From Prolixibacteraceae bacterium UBA6029 (GTDB lineage: Bacteria > Bacteroidota > Bacteroidia > Bacteroidales > Prolixibacteraceae): a stretch of DNA of 64,000 bases. Under the pieces are notes generated by a model. It saw only the letters and a list, made by a program, of their open reading frames with translations. It was not told the DNA's origin and searched no databases. This document shows, one piece after another, positions 35,725-44,449 of the stretch; positions within the stretch are counted from its first letter, which is position 1; each line of letters begins with the position of its first letter. The stretch lies in contig DIZL01000070.1 of NCBI GenBank assembly GCA_002429385.1, positions 49,243-113,242 of the forward strand, in the 5' to 3' direction. The translations under genes and the position numbers were made by a program.

Positions 35725-35853
35725 ATGAATCATTCAGCAAAAAACAGTATTTGTCGTGTTTCCCAGACTTTGGGTTACAGTGATTCTATGATGTGCGGTA
35801 TGTCTATGATAATGCGCCAGCCTTCAGGCGGTGTGATTATTCATGTTGTTTGA
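35725..35853 (+). CDS. Met-rich leader peptide, putative attenuator
   Basis: A 42-codon ORF begins 20 nt after the predicted transcription start and ends 51 bp before the aspartokinase ATG. Residues 22-30 read MMCGMSMIM: five Met in nine codons (35788-35814). The hairpin arm starts four bases later. This is the layout of a ribosome-stalling leader peptide that senses charged Met-tRNA, upstream of methionine genes. The frame is open for 53 codons before this ATG, upstream of the promoter, so the short start is preferred. Confidence 0.7.
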   Translation: MNHSAKNSICRVSQTLGYSDSMMCGMSMIMRQPSGGVIIHVV

Positions 35854-35884
35854 AGGCTGAAACCCAGGCATTTTTCCCAATTCT
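35771..35884 (+). promoter_or_regulatory. attenuator hairpins upstream of the aspartokinase-metY-metA operon
   Basis: CAGCCTTCA (35818-35826) pairs perfectly with TGAAGGCTG (35851-35859), followed 12 nt later by ATTTTT. A competing pairing is possible between GGGTTACAG (35771-35779) and CTGAAACCC (35857-35865) with one mismatch; it shares three bases with the first. A ribosome stalled on the Met codons would cover the first arm of the hairpin and favour read-through. Confidence 0.6.
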
Positions 35885-35904
35885 TACTTTAAAATCTTAT
35901 TATC

Positions 35905-37248
35905 ATGTCAAATTGTGTCATACGATTTGGCGGAACCAGTTTATCTAAATTTCCTGTTCTGGAAGCTTTTGCAAGCCTTTTATCAGAATCAGTGAATGAT
36001 GATATTGTAATTGTTTCTGCCATTCCTGAATTACAAAAAACGATTGAACAAGGTCTGGATTTGCTGACAAGTAATGCAGCCAATTCTGATTTGATTATCA
36101 GTCAGATAAACAATACAATATGCCAGAAATTACTGGTATTTCAGCAATCAGTGCCTGATGAGAATCTACAAAAAGAACTGACTACGCTGCATAATTTACT
36201 GAAAGGCATCGAATTTACAGGTGATTTTTCCCTTTCGCTTAAGGATCAGGTAATCAGTTATTCTGAACGAATCACAGCAGGCATCCTGCATCAGTTTCTA
36301 AGTGATAAACAAATTGTTTCAAACCTGATCTTTCCAGAGGATATCGGACTGATTGTTACCGAAGAATTCGGAAATGCCAGCATCATCTATGATGAATCAA
36401 CCGCATTGAAAGATGCAATTCCCAAAGGCGTTACACTCATACCCGGATCATATGGTATCTCTTCCGGTGGAAAAATTGTCAGGCTGGGGAAACAATCAGC
36501 CGATTATTCTGCAGCCGGAATTGCACGAATTCTCGGGGCAGATATGCTTCAGCTCTGGGAACTGGATAAAGAATTCAGAACCTCTGATACAGAATTTATT
36601 CCTGAATCAACACTCATTCCCCGCTTGACGTATGATGAAGCATCTGAATTATCCTATTTCAGCGAACTTTCAATCCATCCGCGTATTGTGGAGCCATTAA
36701 TCAGTCAACACATTCCGATTCATGTATTCCGCCTTGTCAATAATGGAAAAGAACTTTCAACAATTATCAATTCAGAATCAGTTGTATTGGAGAATGTAGT
36801 AAAAAGTGTAGTACACACAGAGGAAATTGCAATCCTGAAATTAAACGGACCCGGTGTTGGCTTTAAACCGGGAATTCTGGCTAAAGTAACCACTGCTTTT
36901 CACCAATCGGCAATAAATATCCGATCAGTCATTACCTCCCAGGTAAGTATTAATATAATATTGAATAAAAACGAAATCGGAAAAGCGCTTCAGATTTGTA
37001 CACAACTGGCGCTCAGTTCTGTCAGTGAGATCATCGTTGAAGATCATGTGTCGCTGATAGCAATTGTCGGACACGGAATGCAACAACATCATGGTGTCTC
37101 AGCCAAACTCTTTACTGCCGTTGCACTGCACAAGATCAATGTTTTACTAAGCGGGTCAGGTGCTTCAGACCTGGTAAGCTATTTAATTGTTGATCAAAAG
37201 GATACGCGCAAAGCCATTACCGAAATTCATAACATATTCTTTCATTAG
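35905..37248 (+). CDS. aspartate kinase (monofunctional, ACT domains)
   Basis: First step of the aspartate pathway to homoserine, methionine, threonine and lysine. The 447-aa protein opens with CVIRFGGTSLSKF (family KFGGTSV) and contains SYSERITAGIL and RLGKQSADYSAAGIARILGAD. The C-terminal 130 residues form two ACT modules (GPGVGFKPGILAKVTTAFHQ, IVGHGMQQHHGVSAKLF). No homoserine dehydrogenase is fused. Its place before metY and metA, behind a Met-rich leader, marks it as the methionine-dedicated isoenzyme. Confidence 0.92.
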   Translation: MSNCVIRFGGTSLSKFPVLEAFASLLSESVNDDIVIVSAIPELQKTIEQGLDLLTSNAANSDLIISQINNTICQKLLVFQQSVPDENLQKELTTLHNLLKGIEFTGDFSLSLKDQVISYSERITAGILHQFLSDKQIVSNLIFPEDIGLIVTEEFGNASIIYDESTALKDAIPKGVTLIPGSYGISSGGKIVRLGKQSADYSAAGIARILGADMLQLWELDKEFRTSDTEFIPESTLIPRLTYDEASELSYFSELSIHPRIVEPLISQHIPIHVFRLVNNGKELSTIINSESVVLENVVKSVVHTEEIAILKLNGPGVGFKPGILAKVTTAFHQSAINIRSVITSQVSINIILNKNEIGKALQICTQLALSSVSEIIVEDHVSLIAIVGHGMQQHHGVSAKLFTAVALHKINVLLSGSGASDLVSYLIVDQKDTRKAITEIHNIFFH

Positions 37249-37275
37249 TTTTTTAAATCCCTAAAATAAAGTATC

Positions 37276-38580
37276 ATGACCGAAAGAAAATTACATTTTG
37301 AAACACTGCAATTACATGCAGGACAACAAGTAGATCCAACCACGCAATCACGTGCCACTCCGATCTACCAAACATCATCGTATGTATTCAAAAATGCTGA
37401 ACACGCAGCAAATCTTTTTGCCCTAAAGGAGTTTGGGAATATCTATACCCGGATCATGAATCCAACTACGGATGTTTTTGAGCAGCGAATTGCAGCGCTT
37501 GAAGGCGGAGTTGCAGCCTTGGGTGTCGCTTCAGGACATTCAGCCCAGTTTCTGACCTTTACCAACATTATGGGAATTGGTGACAATTTTGTGAGTTCAC
37601 CATTTCTGTATGGCGGGTCATACAATCAGTTTACGGTTACCTTCAAGAAACTTGGTATAGAAGCGCGTTTGGCTAAAGATCTTTCTATTGAAGCATTCGA
37701 AAAGCTTATTGATGAAAATACCAAAGCTATTTACCTGGAAAGTATCGGCAATCCCGGTTATGCGATTCCCGATTTTGATGCTTTTGGCGCCTTGGCCAAA
37801 AAATATGATATTCCATTTATTGTTGACAATACCTTTGGCGCTGCCGGTTATTTGGTTCGACCTATCGAACATGGTGCAAATATTGTTGTTGAATCGGCCA
37901 CTAAATGGATTGGCGGTCACGGAACAACCATTGGAGGAGTAATTGTTGATGCCGGAAATTTCAATTGGGGAAATGGTAAGTTTCCAGGATTCACTGAACC
38001 TTCTGAAGGTTATCATGGTCTGAAATATTGGGATATTTTCAATTTCGACGGTCCTTTTGGAAACATTGCCTTCATCATCAAGGCACGTGTTGAAGGCCTG
38101 CGTGACATAGGCGCTTCTCAAAGTCCGTTCAATTCGTTCTTACTGCTCCAGGGACTCGAAACTCTGTCACTGCGGATGGAACGCCACATTCAGAATACAT
38201 TGGCTTTGGCTAAATGGCTCGAAAAACACCCAAAAGTAGCCAGTGTAAATTATCCGGGTCTTGAAAGTAACCCATCTTATGCTATGGCTAAGAAGTATTT
38301 ATTTCATGGGGCAGGAGGTGTCCTTTCATTTGATGTCAAAGGTGATAAGGATGCAGCCATTAAAGTGGTAGACAGTTTGAAACTTGTCAGCCATCTGGCA
38401 AATGTGGGTGATGCTAAAACACTAATCATTCAACCATCGGCTACCACGCATCAGCAGTTGTCTGAAGAGGCGCAAATTTCCGCAGGTGTGTATCCAAGCT
38501 CCTTGCGCGTATCCGTTGGATTAGAACATATTGATGACATAATTGCAGATTTTGAGCAAGCCTTAAATCAAATTGTTTAA
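37276..38580 (+). CDS. metY: O-acetylhomoserine (thiol)-lyase MetY
   Basis: PLP enzyme that makes homocysteine from O-acylhomoserine and sulfide. The 434-aa length, with the extra insertion near residues 225-255 (FPGFTEPSEGYHGLKYW), is typical of MetY rather than the shorter cystathionine synthases. Marks are FETLQLHAGQQVDPTTQSRA, YTRIMNPTTDVFE, DNTFGAAGYLVRP and the Schiff-base Lys in SATKWIGGHGTTIGG. It follows aspartokinase by 27 bp and precedes metA. Confidence 0.95.
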   Translation: MTERKLHFETLQLHAGQQVDPTTQSRATPIYQTSSYVFKNAEHAANLFALKEFGNIYTRIMNPTTDVFEQRIAALEGGVAALGVASGHSAQFLTFTNIMGIGDNFVSSPFLYGGSYNQFTVTFKKLGIEARLAKDLSIEAFEKLIDENTKAIYLESIGNPGYAIPDFDAFGALAKKYDIPFIVDNTFGAAGYLVRPIEHGANIVVESATKWIGGHGTTIGGVIVDAGNFNWGNGKFPGFTEPSEGYHGLKYWDIFNFDGPFGNIAFIIKARVEGLRDIGASQSPFNSFLLLQGLETLSLRMERHIQNTLALAKWLEKHPKVASVNYPGLESNPSYAMAKKYLFHGAGGVLSFDVKGDKDAAIKVVDSLKLVSHLANVGDAKTLIIQPSATTHQQLSEEAQISAGVYPSSLRVSVGLEHIDDIIADFEQALNQIV

Positions 38581-38595
38581 TTTCACAACCTTTCT

Positions 38596-38629
38596 TCCGG
38601 GATTTCCATCTATAGATTGAAATCCCGGA
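38596..38629 (+). promoter_or_regulatory. strong intercistronic hairpin between metY and metA
   Basis: TCCGGGATTTC (38596-38606) and GAAATCCCGGA (38619-38629) form an 11-bp perfect stem with a 12-nt loop. No long U run follows, so partial termination, RNA processing or 3'-end protection are all possible. It would let metA be expressed at a different level from metY. Confidence 0.6.
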
Positions 38630-38656
38630 TATAATCCTATTTAAATTACTTACGTC

Positions 38657-39583
38657 ATGCCTATTAATGTTCCTGATCGGTTACCTGCAATTGAACTTCT
38701 TCAGCAGGAAAATATATTCATCATGGATGAGTCCCGTGCTTCGCATCAGGATATTCGTCCGTTAAAGATTATCATTGTCAATCTGATGCCGGTAAAAATT
38801 ACCACAGAAACCGATCTGATACGTTTATTATCGAATACACCATTGCAGATCGAAATTGATTTTCTGAGAATGAAAGGCCATCAATCAAAAAACACCTCTG
38901 ATGTCCATATGAAAGCATTTTACAAGACTTTCGATCAATTGAAATCAAAGAATTATGATGGTATGATCTTCACAGGCGCTCCCGTAGAAATGCTTCCCTT
39001 CAATGAAGTCACTTATTGGGATGAACTGACTGAAATATTCGACTGGTCAAAGATACATGTGACATCATCCATGTTTATCTGCTGGGCTGCACAAGCCGGA
39101 ATGCATCATTTCTACGGAGTACCCAAATATCTGCTCAGTAAAAAAATGTTCGGTGTTTTCAAACATCGGAATACAAATGATACCTTGCCAATTTTCAGGG
39201 GTTTCGACGACGAATACTATGTTCCGCATTCTCGTCACACGGAAGTCCTGGAAGAAGATATCCAGATGGTACCTGAACTGAAAATCGTTTCAAAATCAGA
39301 TGAATCCGGGGTCAATATGGTAATGACTAATGATGGTCACCAATTCTTTATCACCGGACATTCCGAATATTCCAGATATACACTGGATACTGAATATAAG
39401 CGGGATATAAAGAAAAATATGCCCATTGAAATCCCTGCCAATTATTATCTGGATAATGATCCTGAAAAAGAACCTGTAATGCGCTGGAGAGGACACGCCA
39501 ACCTGCTTATTTATAACTGGCTGAACTATTACGTCTATCAGGAAACCCCCTTTAATCTGGATGTTTTGGAATATGAAATCTAA
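38657..39583 (+). CDS. metA: homoserine O-acyltransferase MetA
   Basis: Activates homoserine with acetyl- or succinyl-CoA for methionine synthesis. The 308-aa protein is colinear with MetA: MPINVPDRLPA, RPLKIIIVNLMPVKITTETDLIRLLSNTP, the acyl-enzyme Cys in MFICWAAQAGMHHFYG, the catalytic His in HSRHTEV and FFITGHSEYSRYTL. Whether the acyl donor is acetyl- or succinyl-CoA depends on one residue near the active site and is not decided here. The pairing with metY (O-acetylhomoserine route) favours acetyl-CoA. Confidence 0.96.
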   Translation: MPINVPDRLPAIELLQQENIFIMDESRASHQDIRPLKIIIVNLMPVKITTETDLIRLLSNTPLQIEIDFLRMKGHQSKNTSDVHMKAFYKTFDQLKSKNYDGMIFTGAPVEMLPFNEVTYWDELTEIFDWSKIHVTSSMFICWAAQAGMHHFYGVPKYLLSKKMFGVFKHRNTNDTLPIFRGFDDEYYVPHSRHTEVLEEDIQMVPELKIVSKSDESGVNMVMTNDGHQFFITGHSEYSRYTLDTEYKRDIKKNMPIEIPANYYLDNDPEKEPVMRWRGHANLLIYNWLNYYVYQETPFNLDVLEYEI

Positions 39584-39668
39584 ACTTTAATCGATAACGG
39601 AAAACAGTGATTACTTTTCACGTAGTACAGTTTAATGTAGTCATTGCTTAAACAGGGACTTAACTATA

Positions 39669-41606
39669 TCACCTTTTAATGATCTTAAATTCTGTTCTTC
39701 GGTTTAAAGCCCTTCCATCGTCAGTTTCATTCGAACTGATGGGACGTGAAAGACCATACCCACTGTATTTCATCCGTTGATCATCAATGCCATGATCAAT
39801 CAGATACGCGTATACTTCCTTTGCTCTCGATTCCGAAAGTTTCTGGTTCATTTCCTCGCTGCCGACATTATCGGTATGCCCTTCTATCTCAATAATCAGG
39901 GTCTTGTTCAGGTTTAGAAAATCGATCAATTTCTGTAGTTCCACTTTTGACTCAGGCAACAAATCATACTTACCCGTGTCAAAGAATATATTCCGAAGAA
40001 TTACTGTTCCCCCCAGCTTGATCTTTTTCATCTTTATTTCAAGAATATACGGATCGATGATATCCTTTTTTTCTTTCAATTGGAAATTGTCAGAATAAAA
40101 CAAATAACCTTCCACCGATACATTAAAAGCATATTCCTTGCCTAACGGCAGACACATTAGGAATTCACCCTTTTCCCAACACGATTCACCCCTGATCACC
40201 GATTTTGAATTTTCCAGATCGGTCAACTCCACTTTGGCACAAACCGGTGCCCCTGTATCTTCATCGACCACCTTACCTTTAATATAAGAAACAGGAGAAG
40301 GACGCGCATCTTTGTAGAGCTCAAAGGAATAGATATCCATACCCTTCGAGCCAGGCCGGTCAGATGAATAATAGGCATTCTTTCCAGAGGCATCAACAAC
40401 AAGTCCCTGCTCATCCTTGTATGAATTGATTGGATAACCAATATTCTGAGGTGTGGACCAAACCGAATCATTTTTTAGTCGTGAATAAAAAATATCATAA
40501 CCACCAAGACCCGGCCAGTAATCGGAAGCAAAGTAAAGTGTTTTGCCATCAGCATGGATGAAAGGAGACATTTCATTGCCTGGTGTATTAATAGAATCAC
40601 CCAGATTTAACGGATTGCCCCAAATAGGCATCCCCCACTGAGAAAATCCCTTCAAATTACACTTCCAGATATCCATTCCGCCTTTCCCACCCTGGCGGTT
40701 ACTCACAAAATATAAAGTTTCACCGTTGGCTGAAATGGAAGGCTGCGATTCCCATGCTGGTGAATTCACCGGTTCTCCCGCATTCTGCGGAACTGACCAG
40801 ACTCCATCTTTGTTTCTGGAAAAATAAATATCGCAACTGCCCCTTCCGTCGCTTCGGGTACAAGCAGTAAAAAACAACAATTTCCCATCTGTTGAAATAG
40901 TCTGTGCACCCTCGTTATATATGGTATTGATGGAAGTTAACGGTTCGCTGGGCTGCCAGACATTATCTACAAGTTGTGAAGTGTAGAAATCTTCCTGGGC
41001 AAGGGAACGTCTTTGAACAGTTGATTCTTTTGAACCAACCAGCCTGGTAAAAATAAGCGTTTTCCCGTCTACGGTGATACTTGGCCAATATTCGTCATCT
41101 TCAGAATTAATATTTGGACCCAGATTTATGGACTTGAATGGAACGGGATGCTTTAACAATTTTACAGCACCCATGCATTTTTCTGCATTTTGGCGGGCCT
41201 TGGCCGCAAATGGAGCAGTTTGATCCACTCGTCTGAGATAGTTTTGATACGCATCATAGGCTCTTTGATAGAATCCCGAACGATAATAAGAATTAGCCAG
41301 GACGTAGTATAATTTGGGAGTATTTTCCGGATCAAACCTTAGGGCACCTTCAATCGAACGAATCTGGAGTCTGGTCGAGTCCAGCTCCTGGTATATATCA
41401 GATTTCAACAGGTATGCATCAAGGAAACAGGAATCCAAAGCTAATATATTATCCAATAGATTCAGCGACTTGTCGTATTGTTTGCTTTCAAAGGCCAGTT
41501 TGGCCTGGCCGAACAATTTCACGGCTTTTTTCTCATCTGTTGGTGAACTCTGTGCAAATAAGATCCTGCAAACTAACATAAATAATAACACAAGATATTT
41601 TTTCAT
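39669..41606 (-). CDS. OmpA-family protein with TPR, PD40 and carboxypeptidase-like domains
   Basis: A 645-aa exported protein. The domains in order are a signal peptide (ending LFAQ), TPR helices (about 25-135), a PD40/WD40-like propeller (about 150-430, repeats such as SADGKTLYFAS and ISTDGKLLFFTA), a carboxypeptidase-regulatory-like fold (about 435-525) and an OmpA/MotB peptidoglycan-binding domain (IEGHTDNVGSEEMNQKLSESRAKEVYAYL). This architecture is common in Bacteroidota and related to T9SS or gliding-associated envelope proteins (PorE type). It would sit in the periplasm attached to peptidoglycan. Confidence 0.9.
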   Translation of the reverse strand: MKKYLVLLFMLVCRILFAQSSPTDEKKAVKLFGQAKLAFESKQYDKSLNLLDNILALDSCFLDAYLLKSDIYQELDSTRLQIRSIEGALRFDPENTPKLYYVLANSYYRSGFYQRAYDAYQNYLRRVDQTAPFAAKARQNAEKCMGAVKLLKHPVPFKSINLGPNINSEDDEYWPSITVDGKTLIFTRLVGSKESTVQRRSLAQEDFYTSQLVDNVWQPSEPLTSINTIYNEGAQTISTDGKLLFFTACTRSDGRGSCDIYFSRNKDGVWSVPQNAGEPVNSPAWESQPSISANGETLYFVSNRQGGKGGMDIWKCNLKGFSQWGMPIWGNPLNLGDSINTPGNEMSPFIHADGKTLYFASDYWPGLGGYDIFYSRLKNDSVWSTPQNIGYPINSYKDEQGLVVDASGKNAYYSSDRPGSKGMDIYSFELYKDARPSPVSYIKGKVVDEDTGAPVCAKVELTDLENSKSVIRGESCWEKGEFLMCLPLGKEYAFNVSVEGYLFYSDNFQLKEKKDIIDPYILEIKMKKIKLGGTVILRNIFFDTGKYDLLPESKVELQKLIDFLNLNKTLIIEIEGHTDNVGSEEMNQKLSESRAKEVYAYLIDHGIDDQRMKYSGYGLSRPISSNETDDGRALNRRTEFKIIKR

Positions 41607-41776
41607 GGCTATTGTATTGCGTCAGCGATTTCAAAACTAATTCTAATTTATCGGATTAAATACGAACTTTTAATTTAATTCTATCGTACCAAAAAACGAT
41701 TTTACGTATAAACCATAATAATCAGTGTATCAGTCTGTCAATAATTATCTAAAAATATTTTTTCCCGGCAAAAGTC

Positions 41777-41805
41777 TTGTTTATTTATTTTTTTTTCTAA
41801 GTTTA
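41777..41805 (+). promoter_or_regulatory. probable promoter of the 65-aa protein gene
   Basis: TTG (41777-41779), an 18-bp T-rich spacer, then TAAGTTTA (41798-41805), one base off TAnnTTTG. It lies about 70 bp before the ATG. Confidence 0.5.
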
Positions 41806-41873
41806 ACCAACGAATACTAACGATATGTATAAACTTTTAAAAATTTAATTATCAAACTTTTAGATTTTTCGAG

Positions 41874-42071
41874 ATGAAAACAAACAAGAATCTGAAAATT
41901 ACAAAGAGAGGTGTTGAACCTTTGAAGGCAGACAATGATTCTATTAAAAATGCCAAATTGCTAAAGGATAAGAGCTCTAAACGAAGATTATCTATTTACG
42001 ACGATTTTGCGGATGAAAATCTTGATGAACTTGACTATAAATACAGCGACGATGTCTATGAAGAAGAATAA
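41874..42071 (+). CDS. small charged protein of unknown function
   Basis: A 65-residue protein with a basic N-terminal half (KTNKNLKITKRGVEPLK) and a very acidic C-terminus (DDFADENLDELDYKYSDDVYEEE). It has its own promoter and a clear terminator, which supports a real gene. No family was recognised. The charge pattern suggests an RNA- or protein-binding accessory, which is only a guess. Confidence 0.65.
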   Translation: MKTNKNLKITKRGVEPLKADNDSIKNAKLLKDKSSKRRLSIYDDFADENLDELDYKYSDDVYEEE

Positions 42072-42128
42072 TATTTAAATATAAAATACAAATGCAACCC
42101 AAGGGGTTGGCATTATCGGATAACATTA

Positions 42129-42153
42129 AGGGACCTTTTCAGGGTCCTTTTTT
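42129..42153 (+). terminator. rho-independent terminator
   Basis: AAGGGACC / GGTCCTTT stem with a short TTTTCA loop followed by TTTTTTA, 60 bp after the small acidic protein gene. The stem is close to the stop of the convergent DUF4251 gene. Confidence 0.8.
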
Positions 42154-42661
42154 ATTGGACCTTTTTGTTCTTTAATTCTATTTTTTCAATCGTGCCGTAA
42201 TAGCTGATCCACCTGCGGTTTCGAAAGTTAATGGTCAGATCGGCAAACCCGTTCAGGCTGGCCGACAACTTAATCGAATAGGAATCCTGTGAATCGGCTA
42301 ATTCTGTAGAAATCAGAAATAACTTCTTTCGTTCGTTCCACTTCCTGTCGATGTTTTTGGCTGATAATTCAAAATTCACACCTCCCGAACCTCCGTAGGA
42401 TGCTATATATGCTCTTCCATAATAAGGCAAATAGGCCTTAACCTGAAGACTGTCAAAAACCAATTGGTAATTGGATGAAAGATTATTGAAGCTACCCAAC
42501 TCTGAATTAGCAGTCCGCGCAATAAACCTAAATCTGCCGCTTTGAATCAGCTCAGCCATTTCAAACTGTGCTTTGGCTCTTTTTTCCTTTTTGCTATCCG
42601 GATTAAAACCGATACTAACCAGAACAAAGGCTACTAAAACAATTATGCTGATTCGTTTCAT
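42152..42661 (-). CDS. DUF4251 domain protein, exported
   Basis: A 169-aa protein with a hydrophobic N-terminal signal (ISIIVLVAFVLVSIGF). The body matches the Bacteroidota-specific DUF4251 layout: AQFEMAELIQSGRFRFIARTA, YQLVFDSLQVKAYLPYYGRAY, GGVNFELSAKN and a final FRNRRWISYYGTI. It forms a beta-rich periplasmic or lipoprotein-like domain of unknown role. Last gene of the minus-strand series that starts with the corrinoid protein, 76 bp after the dehydrogenase. Confidence 0.8.
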   Translation of the reverse strand: MKRISIIVLVAFVLVSIGFNPDSKKEKRAKAQFEMAELIQSGRFRFIARTANSELGSFNNLSSNYQLVFDSLQVKAYLPYYGRAYIASYGGSGGVNFELSAKNIDRKWNERKKLFLISTELADSQDSYSIKLSASLNGFADLTINFRNRRWISYYGTIEKIELKNKKVQ

Positions 42662-42737
42662 TTTGACCTCATCTATGAATTAAACTGGTTATTATTACGA
42701 AGTCAAAACGTATCTGGTTACTCAAAACGGTCAGGAA

Positions 42738-43694
42738 TTATGCCTTCACTACATTTTGAGGATTACCTGAAATATATAATCTCAAATTATCGACTGTAAT
42801 ATTCATTAAACGTTTGCGGGCTTCAATAGTTGCCCAGGCAATATGTGGAGTGATAAAACAATTACAGGCTGAAATCAGTGGATTATCAGGTAAGGGGGGC
42901 TCTGTGGACAGCACATCCAGGCAGGCGGCAGCTATCAGTCCAGAATTCAATGCATCGGCCAGATCTTGTTCATTGATCAACCCTCCCCTGCCTGTATTGA
43001 TGAGGACGGCAGAGGGCTTCATTGTTCGAAGGAGTTCCCGGTTCACAAATTCATTATTCTCTGGCGTAAGCGGACAATTCAGGCTAATAAAATCACTTTC
43101 TGCAAATACTTCCTTTTGGCTCTTCTGGGTCATTCCTTCAGGTACATCAGACTTCACCGACCGGTTTTTAAAGATAACCTTCATTCCAAAAGCCAGACCA
43201 ATTTCAGCTACTTTACGGCCAATTTGCCCAAAACCAACAATTCCGAGCGTTTTTCCGCTCAGTTCAATTTGCAACGATTCACGGAACGTAAAATCCTTGC
43301 TATTCGTCCATTTTCCCTCTTTCACCGAATTGGTATGCAATTCAACCCGATTGGCCACATTCAGAATATGTGAAAATACCAATTGAGCCACCGAATCGGT
43401 ACTGTACGCAGGTATATTGGTGACCACAATATGTCGTTCATTTGCTGCCGATACATCAACCACATTATAGCCTGTTGCTGTGACTCCGATATATTTTAAA
43501 GCAGGCAACTGTCCAATTAAGGACTTATTAATCAGAACCTTGTTGGTTATGATCACTTCGGCATCGCTGATTCTTCCGTATACTTCTTCGGAACTGGTAC
43601 GGTCATAAATCTGACAATCGCCCAGACTGGCTAAATTCTCCCATGACAGGTCGCCCGGATTCAGGGCGTATCCATCCAATACTACTATCTTCAA
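42738..43694 (-). CDS. D-2-hydroxyacid dehydrogenase (glycerate dehydrogenase-like)
   Basis: A 318-aa NAD(P)-dependent enzyme. The nucleotide loop is GIVGFGQIGRKVAEIG, the catalytic Arg lies in NTGRGGLINE, an acidic residue follows in LDVLSTEPPLP, and the His is in TPHIAWATIEAR. The HIAWAT form is typical of glycerate/hydroxypyruvate reductases (HprA type). It has no ACT domain, unlike SerA at 12479. Located downstream of the methionine cluster, possibly co-transcribed. Confidence 0.9.
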   Translation of the reverse strand: MKIVVLDGYALNPGDLSWENLASLGDCQIYDRTSSEEVYGRISDAEVIITNKVLINKSLIGQLPALKYIGVTATGYNVVDVSAANERHIVVTNIPAYSTDSVAQLVFSHILNVANRVELHTNSVKEGKWTNSKDFTFRESLQIELSGKTLGIVGFGQIGRKVAEIGLAFGMKVIFKNRSVKSDVPEGMTQKSQKEVFAESDFISLNCPLTPENNEFVNRELLRTMKPSAVLINTGRGGLINEQDLADALNSGLIAAACLDVLSTEPPLPDNPLISACNCFITPHIAWATIEARKRLMNITVDNLRLYISGNPQNVVKA

Positions 43695-43753
43695 TGTTTC
43701 TGATTTAATGTTAGGTAAAGGAAATTCAAAAATCGCAATTAATCAAGTCCCTG

Positions 43754-44449
43754 TTATCTTTCCTTCTGACGATTTCGGTAAAAACATTCGGTCTGGCTGC
43801 ATAAATCACAGGTATATTTCCTGAATTTAACACCCTTGCCTATACCGATAAATCCACTCACCGATTTAATGGGTTGCATCAGGGCAGAATCAGTCAGGCT
43901 TATTCCACAACACTGATCCGGAAAAAATGAGAACAACTTGTGCTGTTCACCAACATTCCACTGGCAATATCCGGGACTATAGCGATTTGTAATCACTTCA
44001 CCAAACATGGCCGCCATTTCCCGGACTTCCTGGTGAATCTTATCCGCAACGGCTTCAACGGTGAGTGATCCCAGAACATTATAGACATAGCCCAGAACAG
44101 GATCATCGCCCAGGAGTAAATTTTGAGCAAGCTCACTGATTTCCTTACCGGCGGTACAGGCAAACAAGACGACAGATTCGGAATTCCGCAGTTCTTTGGC
44201 GACAATTCTGCCAACAGCAAATTCAACACCTTCAATAATCAGGGTATCTTTGTTTTCAGAGAACCGGATATCAGTTGACCTGTAGAAAACTCCCCTGAGA
44301 TCGCTCAGAGTTTCCGCCTTTTTCATCGTTTCCTTAAGATATTCAGAGAAAGGTTCAGGAAGAACAGCATCGGCATACCCTAGAAGAACATTTATATCCC
44401 TGGGATTTACATCGATTTCATTGAATGAATAGGTAATTTCTTTTATCAT
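43754..44449 (-). CDS. stand-alone MetH activation-domain protein
   Basis: A 231-aa protein matching the C-terminal reactivation domain of cobalamin-dependent methionine synthase: the N-terminal EIDVNPRDINVLLGY, LTVEAVADKIHQEVRE, then RYSPGYCQWNVGEQHKLFSFF (family RxSPGY.aCPdh) and SGFIGIGK. In MetH this domain binds SAM and re-methylates oxidised cobalamin. The C-terminal CDLCSQTECFYR Cys cluster is an addition. Its start overlaps the CobW stop by 4 bp. It acts with the corrinoid and Hcy methyltransferase genes upstream. Confidence 0.88.
   Translation of the reverse strand: MIKEITYSFNEIDVNPRDINVLLGYADAVLPEPFSEYLKETMKKAETLSDLRGVFYRSTDIRFSENKDTLIIEGVEFAVGRIVAKELRNSESVVLFACTAGKEISELAQNLLLGDDPVLGYVYNVLGSLTVEAVADKIHQEVREMAAMFGEVITNRYSPGYCQWNVGEQHKLFSFFPDQCCGISLTDSALMQPIKSVSGFIGIGKGVKFRKYTCDLCSQTECFYRNRQKER

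Noticed and set aside
35700..35904. SAM riboswitch before the methionine genes
   Set aside because: The typical conserved cores of SAM-I or SAM-II classes are not visible; the Met-codon run and competing hairpins explain the leader.
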